DNA of 44,470 nt from Isohypsibius dastychi (Eukaryota; Tardigrada; Eutardigrada; Parachela; Isohypsibiidae): assembly GCA_034696485.1 (NCBI GenBank), contig JAQIWT010000053.1, positions 1 through 44,470 of the forward strand, given 5' to 3'. Both the position numbers and the translations under genes were made by a program. A model generated the notes under the pieces. That model did not search any database. It saw only the letters and a program-made list of their open reading frames with translations, and was not told where the DNA came from. Below are positions 32,692 to 44,467 of the stretch, piece after piece. Position 1 is the stretch's first letter. Each line of letters opens with the position of its first letter.

Positions 32692-35049
32692 TCACGTTTC
32701 TTCATCACTCCAGGAATCAGCAGTGAGTGGATTCGAAGTGGTCGCAGTTTGTTCCCTCCTTTCCAACCACCTCCTATTTTGATTCTGAAGATGCGATTCC
32801 ACTTCCTCCTCATATTCTTGATTATCTGTCAACGGTGCCCATGTAAGAATATTCCGGTCATTCCCACCAGAAAACAGCAGCTGAAAAGAGGGATGATAGG
32901 CACAAGTCAGCACCTGACCGAAATGCTCTGATAAGCTCCCAATCCGCACTCCAGAGAACATATCATAAATCACAATCTTATCTTCCGTCGGGATGAATAT
33001 CAGATCAGGGCGAGTCATCCTCGAGACGCTCATCTGGAGATGTCGCGCTTTTTCCCGGAAATCGTACGGCACTTTCCCATAGTTCACCAAAGTGTTCGAC
33101 ATTGAAACTGTACTCCATAAGCGCAGTCGACTATCCGATCCATAGGAGACAAGATGGTTGGCATCTTCAGCGAATTCCAAACTGATGACCGCACCGTTGT
33201 GGGCGCGATTCGAACTGGCGTTCCGACCGGAAGTCGAACTGTTCTCTGCATCTAAATAACCGAGGCAGGACTTTGCTTTTCGGATATCCCATAAGGCAAT
33301 GGCTCCAGATGAACTTCCGGTTGCGAGGATGGTGGGAGTGTGACGTGACCAACGGACGGAAGTGATGGGCTTTCCGTCGCCCGGAAGCGACTGGATTGAA
33401 GTTACCGTTCGGAGATCACAGATTCGAGTTGAGGTTCCAAAGCCAGAAACTTAAAAAGAAACAACATATCATTCTAGTGGCACTGTAGGAGCTGACCTTA
33501 AGCAAGCCAGAATTTGATTTTTACAATAAAACAGAAAAAATTTTTCTAATTTCTAGACGAAAATAATTTTCAGCGTTTTTTGGAAAACTCAGCGTCGATA
33601 TGAATTGATGAAAAATTATACTGACTTGCAATGAGAGGTTTCGCGCTCTTCAGGGAGGACATGTTGTGATCCAACATCTTGCAACCAAAAGCAAACTGAT
33701 GCACCGCTTTCATTTGATGTGTATCCCAGATCTTCAAGACTCCACCTTGGCAGCTGGTCGTGAAGACGCCAGGATCGGCAGGGTAGAACTGGCAGGCACT
33801 AAGAGCAAACTGATGGCTCTGTTTGGAATTCCTGAAAACAAAGAAAATGTTAGAATAACGTGTACGAACTGGAACCAATAGTCAAGACTTAAGAATCGTC
33901 ACTTAATTGTAATTTACCAAGGTGTGGTAATTGCAAAAAGATTGAAATGAATCAGGATCTTTCATAGACTAATATAACATTGACTGTGTGTGCGAGCATT
34001 CGAACAGCTTCACTTCCGGTCCGTCTGACTGCCTCCGAATTTTTTTGGATGGGAGACACTGTGTCTTTTTCGGTTTGAATAAATATGAATTAAAATAGTC
34101 TAGCCTGGAATAGTTTAGATTAAATAAAATAGAATATATTCAAACCTAAAAACCCGGTTTTTAGGTTAAAATGAATAACATTAGTATATATTTTTACTAC
34201 ACTGGAGACACAGGATTCAGAAAGGAGGTGGGAAGACCGGAAGAGAAAATAATTTTATATAAAATCTTGGATGTTCTCAGTTGTGCTGAAAATCAGAACT
34301 GCATCGAAATCTCATTCAAATTGAAGGCCGACCCGCAAGGGAAATAATTGGGTAATTTGGGAATACAATTATTCTATACCATCTACTTATGATAAAATCA
34401 GATCAAAACTAATTGGAGTAAACAAAAATCTTTGTGAAAATGTGGGAATAAAACGAAGATTTTCCGACACAGAAACGTTACATTCGTGTAGATCTCGTTT
34501 TTCTGGATCCGAGATTAAAAACATGAACCACTTCTTAATTATCCAACTGAGCGAAGATGTCAAGAGAAAACTGCACGATCGATCTTTTTTCATCCAAAGA
34601 CCAAAAAACTGAAATCTTACGGTGGAATTTTCCCCAGCACTGGAAATGTTTGTTGCACCGTCGTAGAAGGCTTGTTCAAACCAAAGATCACAACGGATCC
34701 ATCTCCACCTCCTGATAGCAGACTGGAACCAGAAACACAAATAAATCCAAGTGCGAAAATTACAACGAATTCAATAAAAAAGTCTCCAGTAATCAGGTCT
34801 GTTATACGAGTTTTTCGTGTCTTACTATCGGCCATCCTCCTGCGATATATCAAGACAGTTCACAGATGAGGCATAGCTCTTTTCCACGTCTTTATATCTG
34901 CTGAGAATCAGAGATTTGGCACGAGAGCCTCGAAGACGGAAATGCAATGCGGAGGACGACGCTGGATTGAAGCCACGAGAAACATCATGAAAGTCGAAAA
35001 TGTGAAGAAGTGGAGATGATACACCGCAATTCGATAAGCGATTCGCCAT
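32692..35049 (-). CDS. ERCC8: ERCC8/CSA, WD40 DNA-repair factor of transcription-coupled repair
   Basis: Exons on the minus strand, 35049-34826, 34722-34621, 33831-33626 and 33449-32692, join in frame (1,290 nt, 429 residues). WD repeats follow the human order: YLLSGGGDGSVVIFGL, CQFYPADPGVFTTSC then VLKIWDT, ILATGSSSGAIALWDIRKAK, RAHNGAVISLEFAED, LVSYGSDSRLRLW, the diagnostic NTLVNYGKV, LFSGGNDRNILTWAP, and an acidic end SWSDEET. CSA recruits DDB1-CUL4 ubiquitin ligase to stalled RNA polymerase II and links it to CSB. Slightly longer than the human 396 residues, mostly at the N-terminus and in one Ser/Asn-rich loop. Its third intron-exon step spans a long intron of 789 nt (33832-34620) that holds nothing evident. 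Confidence 0.93.
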
Positions 35050-35938
35050 TGGAAAAAACTTGTAGATGCAAGTCGGATCAAGGATGAATAGAACATGCCT
35101 TTCCCACGTCCAGAAAGCTGCAGCAGCGATGTCTATTTTCCAAACATTGTACGCAACGCAAGGTATTCCAGCTGGTGAGATAATATTTCAAACAACAAGA
35201 AGAGTTACAGCAAATGTGCCGCAAAGAACTATGAGAACATATCGAATTTATTTTAGAAATACCACAATGAAAGGAATCCGAAATTTCGTGGTTTTCGAGA
35301 GAAATGCGAGGAGGTTCGAAATGAAACGACGAAAAGAAATGTAACGTAAGTAAGCAAACCACAACAATCATAGGCGTATGGAACTTCTCTGACAACCTTT
35401 TTCTGGGAGGGGGGGGGCAGTGCTGTATGACCAAGCGGACGACTTGGTCCATTGAAACAGAGCCCCGTCCGAAGCAGAACCCAGAGCTTCCAAATAAATA
35501 TCCCAGTCTTCATCGCGAGTATTACAGTACCCAGAGAATTCTAGTAATACACGGACACGTGATGGCTCGAGAAGGGGGTAAAAAAACAAGTTCTAACAAA
35601 AAACGCTATGGATAGAATAGGAACGATGACATTCATGGAATAACAACATGGCAGGCAGTTGGGCATGGTTTTAATGAGCGAATATACAATAACATTTTTC
35701 TCTGCTGGAATGGCTAGAAACCAACAATTGACCGGTAATGCTGAACAGCGTATTGTTGAATGACGTCTCAGTGCAAATGCATCACGAGAAGGGAAACCAG
35801 GAGCATATTTTCTAACTACAGCGCTAACGAGAACAACAGGAGCAATATCACATATACAAATCGCTATCCTGCACGTTGACTGATCTTGATCACGCGATGT
35901 GCTGGGTAAATTTGCGCCAGGAATATGTACGAAAAATT
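35050..35938. other. Intergenic region upstream of ERCC8
   Basis: Contains several overlapping open frames on both strands, none with recognisable motifs, and a G-rich run near 35409. The ERCC8 promoter is expected at its left end. Confidence 0.35.
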
Positions 35939-36166
35939 TCATTCGTATGAATTGTATCCAGAAGAGACGAATTTGGTAGGGCCGCGTTGTGGTGCAGGAA
36001 CTTCGAAGTTTCCAGTGAGGCGGGATGTGGGATTGAAGTCGCATTTTGACAGTGAGGACACATGTTTTTTCCAGCTATCCAGTCTCAGGAGGGGACTCTG
36101 TAGTGCTTGTATCGGGCCGGATCCACAGTAACTCCTGAAACGTCTAGAAGGGTCTGCTGGTCGCAC
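35939..36166 (-). CDS. Possible terminal exon of an unidentified gene
   Basis: An open frame following a TTTCAG acceptor near 36132 and ending in TGA at 35939. The peptide CDFNPTSRLTGNFEVPAP, then GPTKFVSSGYNSYE, reads like coding sequence and has the short Pro/Gly pattern of small axonemal proteins. No upstream exon could be fitted before the calpain 3' end, so the call is weak. Confidence 0.25.
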   Translation of the reverse strand: MRPADPSRRFRSYCGSGPIQALQSPLLRLDSWKKHVSSLSKCDFNPTSRLTGNFEVPAPQRGPTKFVSSGYNSYE

Positions 36167-36336
36167 CAGATGCTACACAGTTACAAAGCAGTTCAATATA
36201 CAGAGTCTAAGAGATACTGAACAATCTCAGAATCCTTGGTAGCATCTGCAAAGACAGGGTTGTTTGAAACTAGGGGTCCTCGAAGTTTTTGAAGGCCCCG
36301 AGACGGTTTTGATGTCTCACCGATTCGATTGACGTT

Positions 36337-39300
36337 TTAAGTGTACATGGTGCTGAGCATCCAGTCGTCAAATGAGAATATAGCTGACTTCAACCGTAAT
36401 TCATCCTTTCCCTCAAATATACCTCAAAAAAGAAGGGCATACACTTGGCTCCATTCAGATTCCGGGTCAGGGAACTTGTGCTTTAATGACTTACTGATCA
36501 TTCTCTGAAGACGGACGACGCAAAGCATATAGTCCTCAAAATGTATCGTCTGATCTGGCTGGCCGTATCTCAGCGCAATCACACGCAACACGTGTTTGTT
36601 AACGAGGTACCCTGATTCCAGACAGCATCGTTAGTTTTGAAACTGTCTTATTTATGTCAGTGTTCATACCGGCAGAATTGATTGCCTCCCGGAGATTTTC
36701 CAACCGAATGAAGCCAGCGTTTTTGATATCATGTTTAGCAAAGGTATCCTGCAGAAAGTAAATCAACAAACTGTTGTTATTTCCATCGACAATCCAGCCT
36801 ACTTTCCACTGCTTGATTGTGCTCCATAAACTGGTGAACTCTTCCAAGCCCAGTCTTCCCGAGAAGTCCACATCAGACATGGTCAACATGCTGCGAACAG
36901 TTTCCGCGGAGAAACCGTTGAACGTAAACTCTGCAGATAAATCGTGTAAAATGCAGTCTTTGCAATGCAGAGAGGTAGAATCGACTGGACGCACTTGTTT
37001 TCAAGCCAGATTTGAGTATGATTCCCAATTCATGCGCGTCAATTTCCTCATCTTGTCCAGCAATCTTGTTGAAAAGGTCGTTGATCTCCGATGACCGCTC
37101 CAGTTCTTTTGAGACAGATTGACGCGCGTCCTGCATAAAAGCCTTCACTCAACAAGGCGGATAACAAACACGACAAAATGAAACAGTACCTCGGGGACTG
37201 CGACGGCTTCCGCCGGATGCATGTGGTCATGTTCTCTGAAACATCAGGTTTTTGAATTTTTGTTAGGCAAGAGAAACTGAATGTACGTACTCCATGGCGA
37301 TGGGGATTTCACTGTAGACTCGCAACAAGAAGTCACCCTCCTGATCTGGATCAAAGGTCGATGGTACAATGATATAATCACCGGGTGGAAGGCGGAATCT
37401 GCAAGTGACCTGGCGGGAATTGACAAAAGACGGCGCACGGGCTGCCGAATTATGATGACCGAAGAAATCCTTGTTCAATGGAATAGGAATCGTTTTGTTT
37501 TTTGGAAGCTGAAACATAAGAACTACGACAACAGCCATACTTGGAACATGGACGAAGAACATGTAGTAGTAAGATCTTCACATACTGCGTATATAACGAA
37601 GCCGATAACGAGCAGATCCAAGCCCTGAGACCTCATTCTCCTCCTGCCTTTCTGCATTAGTGCGACAATACATTCAGCCAAGCCATCAGTTCCGTCAACT
37701 TCGCGGAGTGAAATACGATATTGTGGATTGAGGTGAAATGTGTCTGCAACATATGGCTGTCATGGATGCTTGATCGCGAGTAGATTAGAATTAACCGAGG
37801 AAGTTCCGGCATCCACCAGCTGAGACACCACGAGTCCAAGCTCCAGCAAAGATGCTGGCTTCCCATGTAACAGGATGATCACGAACGAATTTCGGATCCG
37901 CCGATACCATTGTTTCTGGACCGAGATTGCATATCTCAAATTTTGTGAAGTTCTTTAAGATATCCTCGAATGTCATCCAAAATTCACCGTCTTCTGCAAT
38001 GGATATTTCCAGCTTGTTCCGAACGTTTTCTGGAACCAATTTCCATTCACGAGCACTGAAAATTACGGTCGAATCAAAGAAGCTCAAATGTTTCATAAGT
38101 TGGTAGATGTGATCATCCGTACCCATCGCTGAAAGCGCCTTTCCACTCAGTTTCTCCCCATGGATTCCTCAGTCTGGCACACGGAATGTGAGATGCTCTA
38201 CCGCCGGTATTAACTTCGATCTGAAAAGGCTTTGTCATCCCAAATCGTACTACCGTAACCGGAGGGAGCAATTTACGTGTCTGATATTCGTGACGCTATA
38301 GGCATGTCCTAACACAAGTCCATTGGGCAGCTTAGATTCCATTTTTCCGGGTGGAGCCTAGAAACTGGAACATCTTTCACTGTAGCTCTCCCAGAACCCC
38401 ACTAGCGCTTACATCGGCAGCACATCCCATCATGGCTCCCAGTTCAAATGACCTTTTCGCAATATCAAAGAGATTTTTCGGGGCATTTTTCAGTTCGAAC
38501 GCTGCAACAAGTGAAATCTTCTGGAGAAGCGCGTCTTCGATACAGGTAGTAAAAAGAAAAGCAATATCCTTCTAGAAAACACCTTACTTTCTGCAAGTCC
38601 ACCCGTAAAATCCTCCAAGGCTTCGGATGTTGATCCACCTCTCAAGTTTTCGTAGGAGCCATGAATTCTGAAATCAGAATTCGTAAGGGGTCACTGGCCG
38701 AATATTTTACACTCACTTGGCAAAGGCTTTCTCCAAAAGAGCTGACCAGAATTCGTTCTTCTCTCTTGAATGCATGAAAGAAAGGCGTCCGTTTTGAGTT
38801 GGCAAGCGATCGTCAATGAACACCTCAACCCTCGAAAACAAAAGCCGATGGAATTCTAACAGAGAGAAAACATCTGTCCGCGAGCAGCTGACCATTGCCC
38901 GTGACGCCAAAACCGAAAGTGGAAGATTCCACAGTAGCGGTCAGCCTTTGTGAAGCCCTGCTCGTACGGGACAACCCTGGCCAATAACGCATCGTTTAGC
39001 GTTAAATCGGCAACGGCAGCCAGAAACCAACAATCACCTAAAAAACCCAACTGTGAGAAGCAAATGAATACGAATAAGAATTCTGGTCGAAGTGAAGTAT
39101 ATTTAGATATTCGAAGCAGATTGAATTCTGTCTTTGTGGAGTTCAATATTTACCAAGTTCCCCTTGTACGATATCGAATCTGTTTGCGCCGTCGACAATA
39201 AACTGAGGATTGGACACTAGCTCCCCTGGACGCTTCCATATGAACGGTTGTTGATGCTTCGGTGAATAATATACACTTGTGTCGATGGCAGGAAAATCTC

Positions 39301-40194
39301 GATCTTCGAAGAGTTTATTCGTGTTCAAGCACTCATCTCTTAGTTTTTCGAATTTCTTCCCTGAGAGCGTGTAACCTCGACGGGAACTCCCTCCAAGTTT
39401 CCCAAACTAAAAACAACGTATAGCATGTGTGCTTGAGGGTGGGAAATGTGTCCCCGATCTGTCACCCTCTCTGTTCCATTGCTAACAGACTCACTGGAAC
39501 TGCTTTAGGTGCGATGTCAGAAATGCCGCGAGAAATGAGAAGTCTTTTGTTTGTTTTGGACGAATCACCAAGAAGGTCTCGATTTTTGTCGAAGTCTTTT
39601 CCAGTCGGTGGCGCAGTCCGATTATTCACGGGGAGAGTGGTGGTACCACTCTTTGGATTGGCATCAATGGCAGCCTTGCGTGCATGTCCAGCAGTTTTCA
39701 GTGCTGCCCCTTCGTTTGAAACATCTGCGCCTTCTGCTACTTTTGAGTTGCATGTCGACGAAAATAGGCATCCCGGCGTCAATGGGCCAGTTGGAGAGTA
39801 CTTTTTCATATATTTTTCGGCGATTCTGAAAAAAAATGTTTTGCATGGTATAATCTTCAACGGCAGCTCAATGATAGCATGAAAATTTCATCATTGTGGC
39901 GAGGCGACTCCAATGACCGAGTCTGATTGTAAAGAGGGTGAATTTTCAAATATCGTATTTTTCACAACAGAGAGTACGAACCGGGGTGGGTGGGGCTTCT
40001 AGTTCCGAAAACTGGACTGCGTACTTGGAAAATTCCTCTTCAAAGGCTGCTGTCTCTGGGTCGTCATCCCAAACTCCAGGAGCAGAAACGAGCCCGGTGG
40101 CACGGTTTGCAATCCCAGACGATGCGCTGTTTTTGTTACTCCATTTATCGAATCGAGATTTCGTTTGGTAGACGCTGCGATACTGTTGATCCAT
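36337..40194 (-). CDS. Calpain, classical type with EF-hand domain, about 18 exons
   Basis: Ca2+-dependent cytosolic cysteine protease. The catalytic triad is complete: Cys in [13 protein letters not shown] (near 39030), His in [11 protein letters not shown] (near 38300) and Asn in [10 protein letters not shown] (near 38160). Domain II blocks [16 protein letters not shown] and [13 protein letters not shown] lie between. Domain III gives [35 protein letters not shown] and [15 protein letters not shown]. The C-terminal penta-EF-hand includes one full loop, [13 protein letters not shown], and ends [11 protein letters not shown]. Many joins were checked, for example 37560 onward, and the last introns of 51-63 nt. 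The N-terminal 190 or so residues before FGKLGG are low-complexity Ala/Pro/Lys rich and replace the usual short anchor; the join between the first exon (ATG 40194) and the second was not settled, so the start may be elsewhere. Overall roughly 900 residues, longer than human calpain-1 or -2. Confidence 0.92.
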
Positions 40195-40328
40195 TTAATA
40201 ATGTCCCGTAAACAGAAAAAACCAAAACCTCCCTGCTGGCAAGGGAAGATACAATGGGAGTTAGATTCTCGTCATCCTTTTTGCAATCAGGTCAGCTGCG
40301 TCTGTGAGAGCCAATCATCTTTTGAGAA

Positions 40329-40646
40329 ATGCCGCTTATATTAAGATCAAAACCTTCAACAGGCTGCGAGGAAAATATTGACAGGATAAAAAATGATGCA
40401 GCCCGAATCGAGTGCGATATGATTATGTGGTCACTTATTGGCAGAATGTACGATTTCGAATTTGGGTACATATCTCCCGTAAGGAACGATATCGAATCGA
40501 ATCGCATCCCCAATAGACGAATTACCAAGATGCATGCAACCTGCACTGATACGTGTATGGGTTCAGTTAGTTTTTATGTGCCTACATCTTTATTTAGAAC
40601 GGAACAAATTCAGTTCATTCATATGAGCATCTTAGACTCGGCATAA
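40329..40646 (+). CDS. Short open frame of 105 codons, doubtful
   Basis: ATG to stop, divergent from the calpain start. The peptide has a few Cys near the end (HATCTDTC) and no signal peptide or motif. An opposing minus-strand frame covers the same bases, so chance is likely. Confidence 0.2.
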   Translation: MPLILRSKPSTGCEENIDRIKNDAARIECDMIMWSLIGRMYDFEFGYISPVRNDIESNRIPNRRITKMHATCTDTCMGSVSFYVPTSLFRTEQIQFIHMSILDSA

Positions 40647-40740
40647 CACTACCAATAAGCAAACTGAAAAAAACAGCTAAATATCGGTGTATGGAATTTT
40701 CGTTAACCGACCGTACATCAATTTTTTAATTCGGGCAACA

Positions 40741-40813
40741 GCCCTTGTAGCTAAGTGGCTATAGCGCTGGCCTTCTAAGCCAGAGGTCACGAGTTCGACC
40801 CTCGTCAAGGGTG
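40741..40813 (+). tRNA. tRNA-Arg(UCU), intronless
   Basis: A full cloverleaf folds. The acceptor GCCCTTG pairs with CAAGGGT (one G-U). The anticodon stem CTGGC/GCCAG has loop CTTCTAA and anticodon TCT. The T arm is ACGAG-TTCGACC-CTCGT. A and B boxes are normal. Confidence 0.95.
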
Positions 40814-40814
40814 C

Positions 40815-40819
40815 TTTTT
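40815..40819 (+). terminator. RNA polymerase III terminator of tRNA-Arg
   Basis: A run of five T directly after the tRNA gene. Confidence 0.85.
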
Positions 40820-41128
40820 GATCCCGATTCCGGTGTTCTTCGTAAGAACATGAAAAGTGAGCAGTTGCTCCACAGACGTTTTCAGGACAAGCTTGTAGCC
40901 ACTGTTCTACCAGATAGTTTCACGAGCTTGACCTTTCCAATATAAGCTCATCGAAATGTGATTTTTTTATTGTTATACAAGACATTTCTCCGTCAGATGG
41001 TTTAGGAAGTCTCACTCAGTCCAGTGCGTATAGTGGAATCGGTATCTGAAAACAGTTAAAGCTCAAATTTAGGAAGCTGTTATAAGTTAGCGAGAGTATA
41101 CAGACAACGCGAAAAATATTTCGAGTCC

Positions 41129-41575
41129 TTGAAGGGTCCTCCAGACAGAGTGGTGTCTGGACTTTGTAGTGGTGTTTGGACTCGGGCAAACCATTTGGGT
41201 CAGCCCACTGCAACCAAGAAGGCTAACCTTGAGCATGCCGATACCAACCTGTGCGTTTTACACCACTTTCATGTTACAATTGTTTTGCTTGATCAGCAAA
41301 ATCTTCGATCATCGAGGTTTGGATTGCACACTGTTGTGCGCACTTTCGTCTTGTATGAACTACGAAACGATTCTGTTGATGATTGTAGCGTAACAAAGGG
41401 CCCACCAGTTCGCAATGGAGACGTACACAATTCACGCGGCCCTGAAAAGAACTTGTTCTTGTTGCCGCCGAAAGTAGCATTCTTCGAAAATATGACTCCT
41501 AAGCATAAACTGAGCGAAAATCAAGAACGCTGGAGGTTTTTGCCAACAGATTTCAGTGAGCCCAAGCTACATTAA
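41129..41575 (+). CDS. Open frame of unknown status upstream of the Cys-repeat gene
   Basis: A 148-codon frame without an early ATG, ending KHKLSENQERWRFLPTDF and a short tail. The minus strand offers splice-site-flanked frames over the same bases, including WADPNGLPESKHHYKVQ behind a TTGCAG acceptor. One strand may carry real exons; I cannot decide which. A frame this long is within chance for a window of this size. Confidence 0.2.
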   Translation: MKGPPDRVVSGLCSGVWTRANHLGQPTATKKANLEHADTNLCVLHHFHVTIVLLDQQNLRSSRFGLHTVVRTFVLYELRNDSVDDCSVTKGPPVRNGDVHNSRGPEKNLFLLPPKVAFFENMTPKHKLSENQERWRFLPTDFSEPKLH

Positions 41576-41634
41576 AAGATCTTTCTCTGTTACGTACAGG
41601 TACTTTCCATATTGCAGTAGTTTTCCAGCGAGAA

Positions 41635-42926
41635 ATGTCTTCTGGCTTTGAATACATAACTGTGGTCATCTGGGCAATATGTACCTACCTTGGCAACTCA
41701 CCGCAAGTTTCAGCTCAGGTAGAACAACGGCAGGAGATAGTCGTTTTGTGATTATATTCTGGTCTGTCTTGAAGACAATTTCCGTTTCACTTTTAACTTT
41801 TCAGTCTGCTCCGACATTTCCACAATCTTCCTACTTTTTCACGATCAGCAGCTGCAACCAGGGTACGTTCATCGGTCAAACTCCGACCGCGTCAGGCAGT
41901 GATGTGTACCTGTACCCAGATGCCCCATCTCTCGTCACCATCACGCCTTCTCAGATGACCCTTAACGCCGCAACGTCCGGTAGCTTCACGTTTAACATCA
42001 TAGCCAGAAATGCTGGGGGCCAGACTCAAGTGCCAGTCACAGTCACCGCGACAAATTGCAACACTTTCAACACTGGGGGATGTCCATCTGGATTTTACTT
42101 GCTGAACGGCCAGTGCGTCTTCTCGGGCTCAACTGGCACTACAAACTGCCCTTCTGGTTACTATTTACAGAACGGACAGTGTATTTTCTCCGGGCCAACT
42201 GGAACCACAAGCTGCCCAAGTGGTTACTACTTACTGAACGGACAGTGTGTTTTTTCTGGTTCGACCAACACAGGGAATTGCCCCAGCGGTTACTATTTAC
42301 TGAATAACCAGTGCATCTTCTCCGGATCCACTGGGACTACAAGCTGTCCTAGCGGGTATTATTTGCTGAACGGACAGTGTGTGTTTTCCGGATCGACCAC
42401 CACCGGGAACTGTCCTAGTGGTTATTATTTACAGAACAATCAGTGCATCTTTTCGGGATCCAGTGGGACCACTAGTTGTCCAAGTGGATATTATTTACTG
42501 AACGGACAGTGCGTCTTTTCCGGATCTTCAAGCGGGTCATGCCCATCTGGATTCATTTTCGTGAATAACCAGTGTATTTTCTCAGGGTCGACATCAACTA
42601 CCAGTTGCCCGTCTGGATATTATTTACTGAACAACCAGTGCGTGTTTTCTGGGGTCAACACCAACACTAACATTCCACTGACGTGTCAGGCTGGATACTA
42701 TGTACTCAATGGTCAGTGTGTATTCTCGGGATCTTCCACCGGCACCTGTCCTTCGGGATATATTTACGTGAATGGAGGATGTGTGTTCAATACCGGTAGC
42801 TGCCCTTCTGGATATACCTATCAGAATCTACAGTGTGTTTTCACAGGGACCAACAGCGGTACTTGCCCGATCGGGTATATTTTTCTCAACGGACAATGCA
42901 TATTTTCTTCTGGTAGAAAACGATGA
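41635..42926 (+). CDS. Secreted protein with 13 tandem two-Cys repeats
   Basis: Exons 41635-41718 and 41805-42926 join in frame to 401 residues. Exon 1 is almost exactly a signal peptide (YITVVIWAICTYLGN, then VSAQ). A roughly 85-residue beta-rich domain follows, with ITPSQMTLNAATSGSFTFNI and VPVTVTATNC, cadherin-like in pattern. Then come 13 repeats of 18-26 residues with consensus CPSGYYLLNGQCVFSGSTGT, two Cys each. The first nine are very similar at DNA level, and the last four are more diverged. The protein ends SSGRKR; Gly before basic residues at a C-terminus is an amidation-like signal. Probably an extracellular matrix, cuticle, mucus or adhesive protein; the repeats resemble short EGF-less Cys modules, not a family I can name. 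It converges on the phospholipase gene with 108 nt between stops. Confidence 0.85.
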
Positions 42927-43034
42927 CGATCACACTCGTGATATAAACACATTCTCTGTTAATTGAATACAAGTCTGAAAGCTTGAAAGTGTGCATTCCG
43001 TAATTGTTCGCTTTGATTGTTTTCGTGAACTTGC

Positions 43035-43640
43035 TCAGGTGGAATAATACAGGTTTTTGATACAGTCAGCAACCATACGATGACACATCCAGTGCATCTG
43101 ACTGATTCCGTGAAATGATTCTTGTTCAATGCAGCGATCGTGGTCGTAACAGCAAGAGTCCAAATCGTCTCTGACGGGCAGGATTGGTGCTCCACGGCCA
43201 AGGCCGCAATGGTTTCCGTATCTGAGAGAGGTTGTGACTAGTCCTGTGAATACGCCCATGCCGAATACTGAAAATGAGTGAAAAACAAAGAGGTCGCGCT
43301 TATGTCTTCAGTTCAGTTAAAACATGATGATAAAAAACAGAGAATAAAATATGGCAGGATTCTGAAACATCTCGGTTCAGTACTTGAATGAAAATCGTTG
43401 TGAATCATCATGAGATAACTGAAGTCAATATGAGCGCACTGGAAAATGAGTTTTCAAATGAACGTGAACAGATCTGTTATTTATCAGCAGCATCAGTACC
43501 GAAAAAGTTATTTATCGAATAAAATTGAGGCAATATGACTCACTTGCCGGGCTGAAGAATAATCCGCGACCGACTGGAAAAAGAATCACCAAAATGGCAA
43601 ACGTCGTAGAAAAACACGGTGTTGCTGGTTTTCTGGCCAT
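43035..43640 (-). CDS. Secreted phospholipase A2 homologue, short, with altered active site
   Basis: Exons on the minus strand, 43640-43544 and 43267-43035, join in frame to 109 residues. The first encodes a signal peptide (FSTTFAILVILFPVGRG). The second has the Ca2+ loop YGNHCGLG and the catalytic helix DSCCYDHDRC with its His-Asp pair. In active secreted PLA2 a second conserved helix bears an Asp that orients the catalytic His, usually in a Cys-Asp-x(4)-Cys setting. Here the matching stretch is CHRMVADC, with His in the Asp position. The protein also stops soon after, with few Cys left to form the usual disulfides. Ca2+ binding may persist, but hydrolysis is doubtful. Nothing in the sequence tells whether it serves digestion, defence or another role. 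Confidence 0.8.
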
Positions 43641-43955
43641 TTAGAAAAGTGGCAAAACACATCGTGCAAAAACACAAAAGGCTGTTCCGGGTTTTCAGTA
43701 AAGTTGAACATCGAACGAAGTTCGTGAGGAAAGCATTGACCAGCGAACCGATAAGTTCGACATCTAACTCGATGCAATTAGCGAAGCTCAACCGACCCAG
43801 CGAACCGCAATTGAACTGGATTCACCAGAAAGTTCGAACGATTGTACTAAGAACGCTTGAAAGGCAACGTGTTAGGTTGCCTTTACCCATTAATGAAATG
43901 TCGCTGTAACAATACAAAAGAAGAGGGGGTTACATGTTGGTAGAAAAGAAAGCCG

Positions 43956-43960
43956 AAAAA
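43956..43960 (-). terminator. RNA polymerase III terminator of tRNA-Thr
   Basis: Five T on the minus strand directly after the tRNA 3' end. Confidence 0.8.
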
Positions 43961-43961
43961 G

Positions 43962-44054
43962 AGCCATCTGAGGGAATCGGACCCTCGACCTTATGCTTTC
44001 TCTGAAAATCGATGCGGTACTAGGCATACGCTCTACCAACTAAGCTAAGACGGC
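43962..44054 (-). tRNA. tRNA-Thr(AGU) with an intron in the anticodon loop
   Basis: On the minus strand the acceptor GCCGTCT pairs with AGATGGC (one G-U). The D arm is AGCTTAGTTGGTAGAGC. The anticodon stem is TATGC/GCATA with loop CTAGTA, anticodon AGT. About 20 nt of intron follow position 37. The T arm is GAGGG-TCCGATT-CCCTC. The intron sits at the standard eukaryotic 37/38 site. Confidence 0.92.
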
Positions 44055-44447
44055 TTGCACGACCACAAAATTTTTCAGAACGCTCACAATCGCTCGTAAA
44101 ACTCAAAAACAAGCAACCCAGCCATTTGGAAATAGGCTTGTGTTTAAAATTGGGCTTCGCCAACTTCCACATTGGATATTAATGATACACGTTCATGGGG
44201 AAATTAGATAAAATATTTCAAGTTAGATTCTGGTGATATTTATCTGAGTTTAGAATGTAAGACGGCGTGGTATGGTATATAGCTTAAGGTCGGCGGTTTA
44301 TCCTCTAATATCACAGATTTGTGTCAATTTTCAGATTTGTGTAAATATTTTAATTTGTGTGGCACAGGCTGGTTTGTGGTCCACAAAAACTCGTACAAGA
44401 GTTCATCGCATTTTTCGGCTCTCTGTGGCGTGCTGAATAGGTTGAGT
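44055..44447. other. Region without a recognised gene at the right end
   Basis: Upstream flank of tRNA-Thr. AT-rich, no coding frame of note and no repeat recognised. Confidence 0.4.
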
Positions 44448-44467
44448 GGGGGGGGGGGGGGGGGGGG
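44448..44467. repeat. Homopolymer G run at the right edge
   Basis: Twenty consecutive G, three bases before the end. It mirrors the C run at the left edge and probably marks an assembly stop. Confidence 0.8.
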
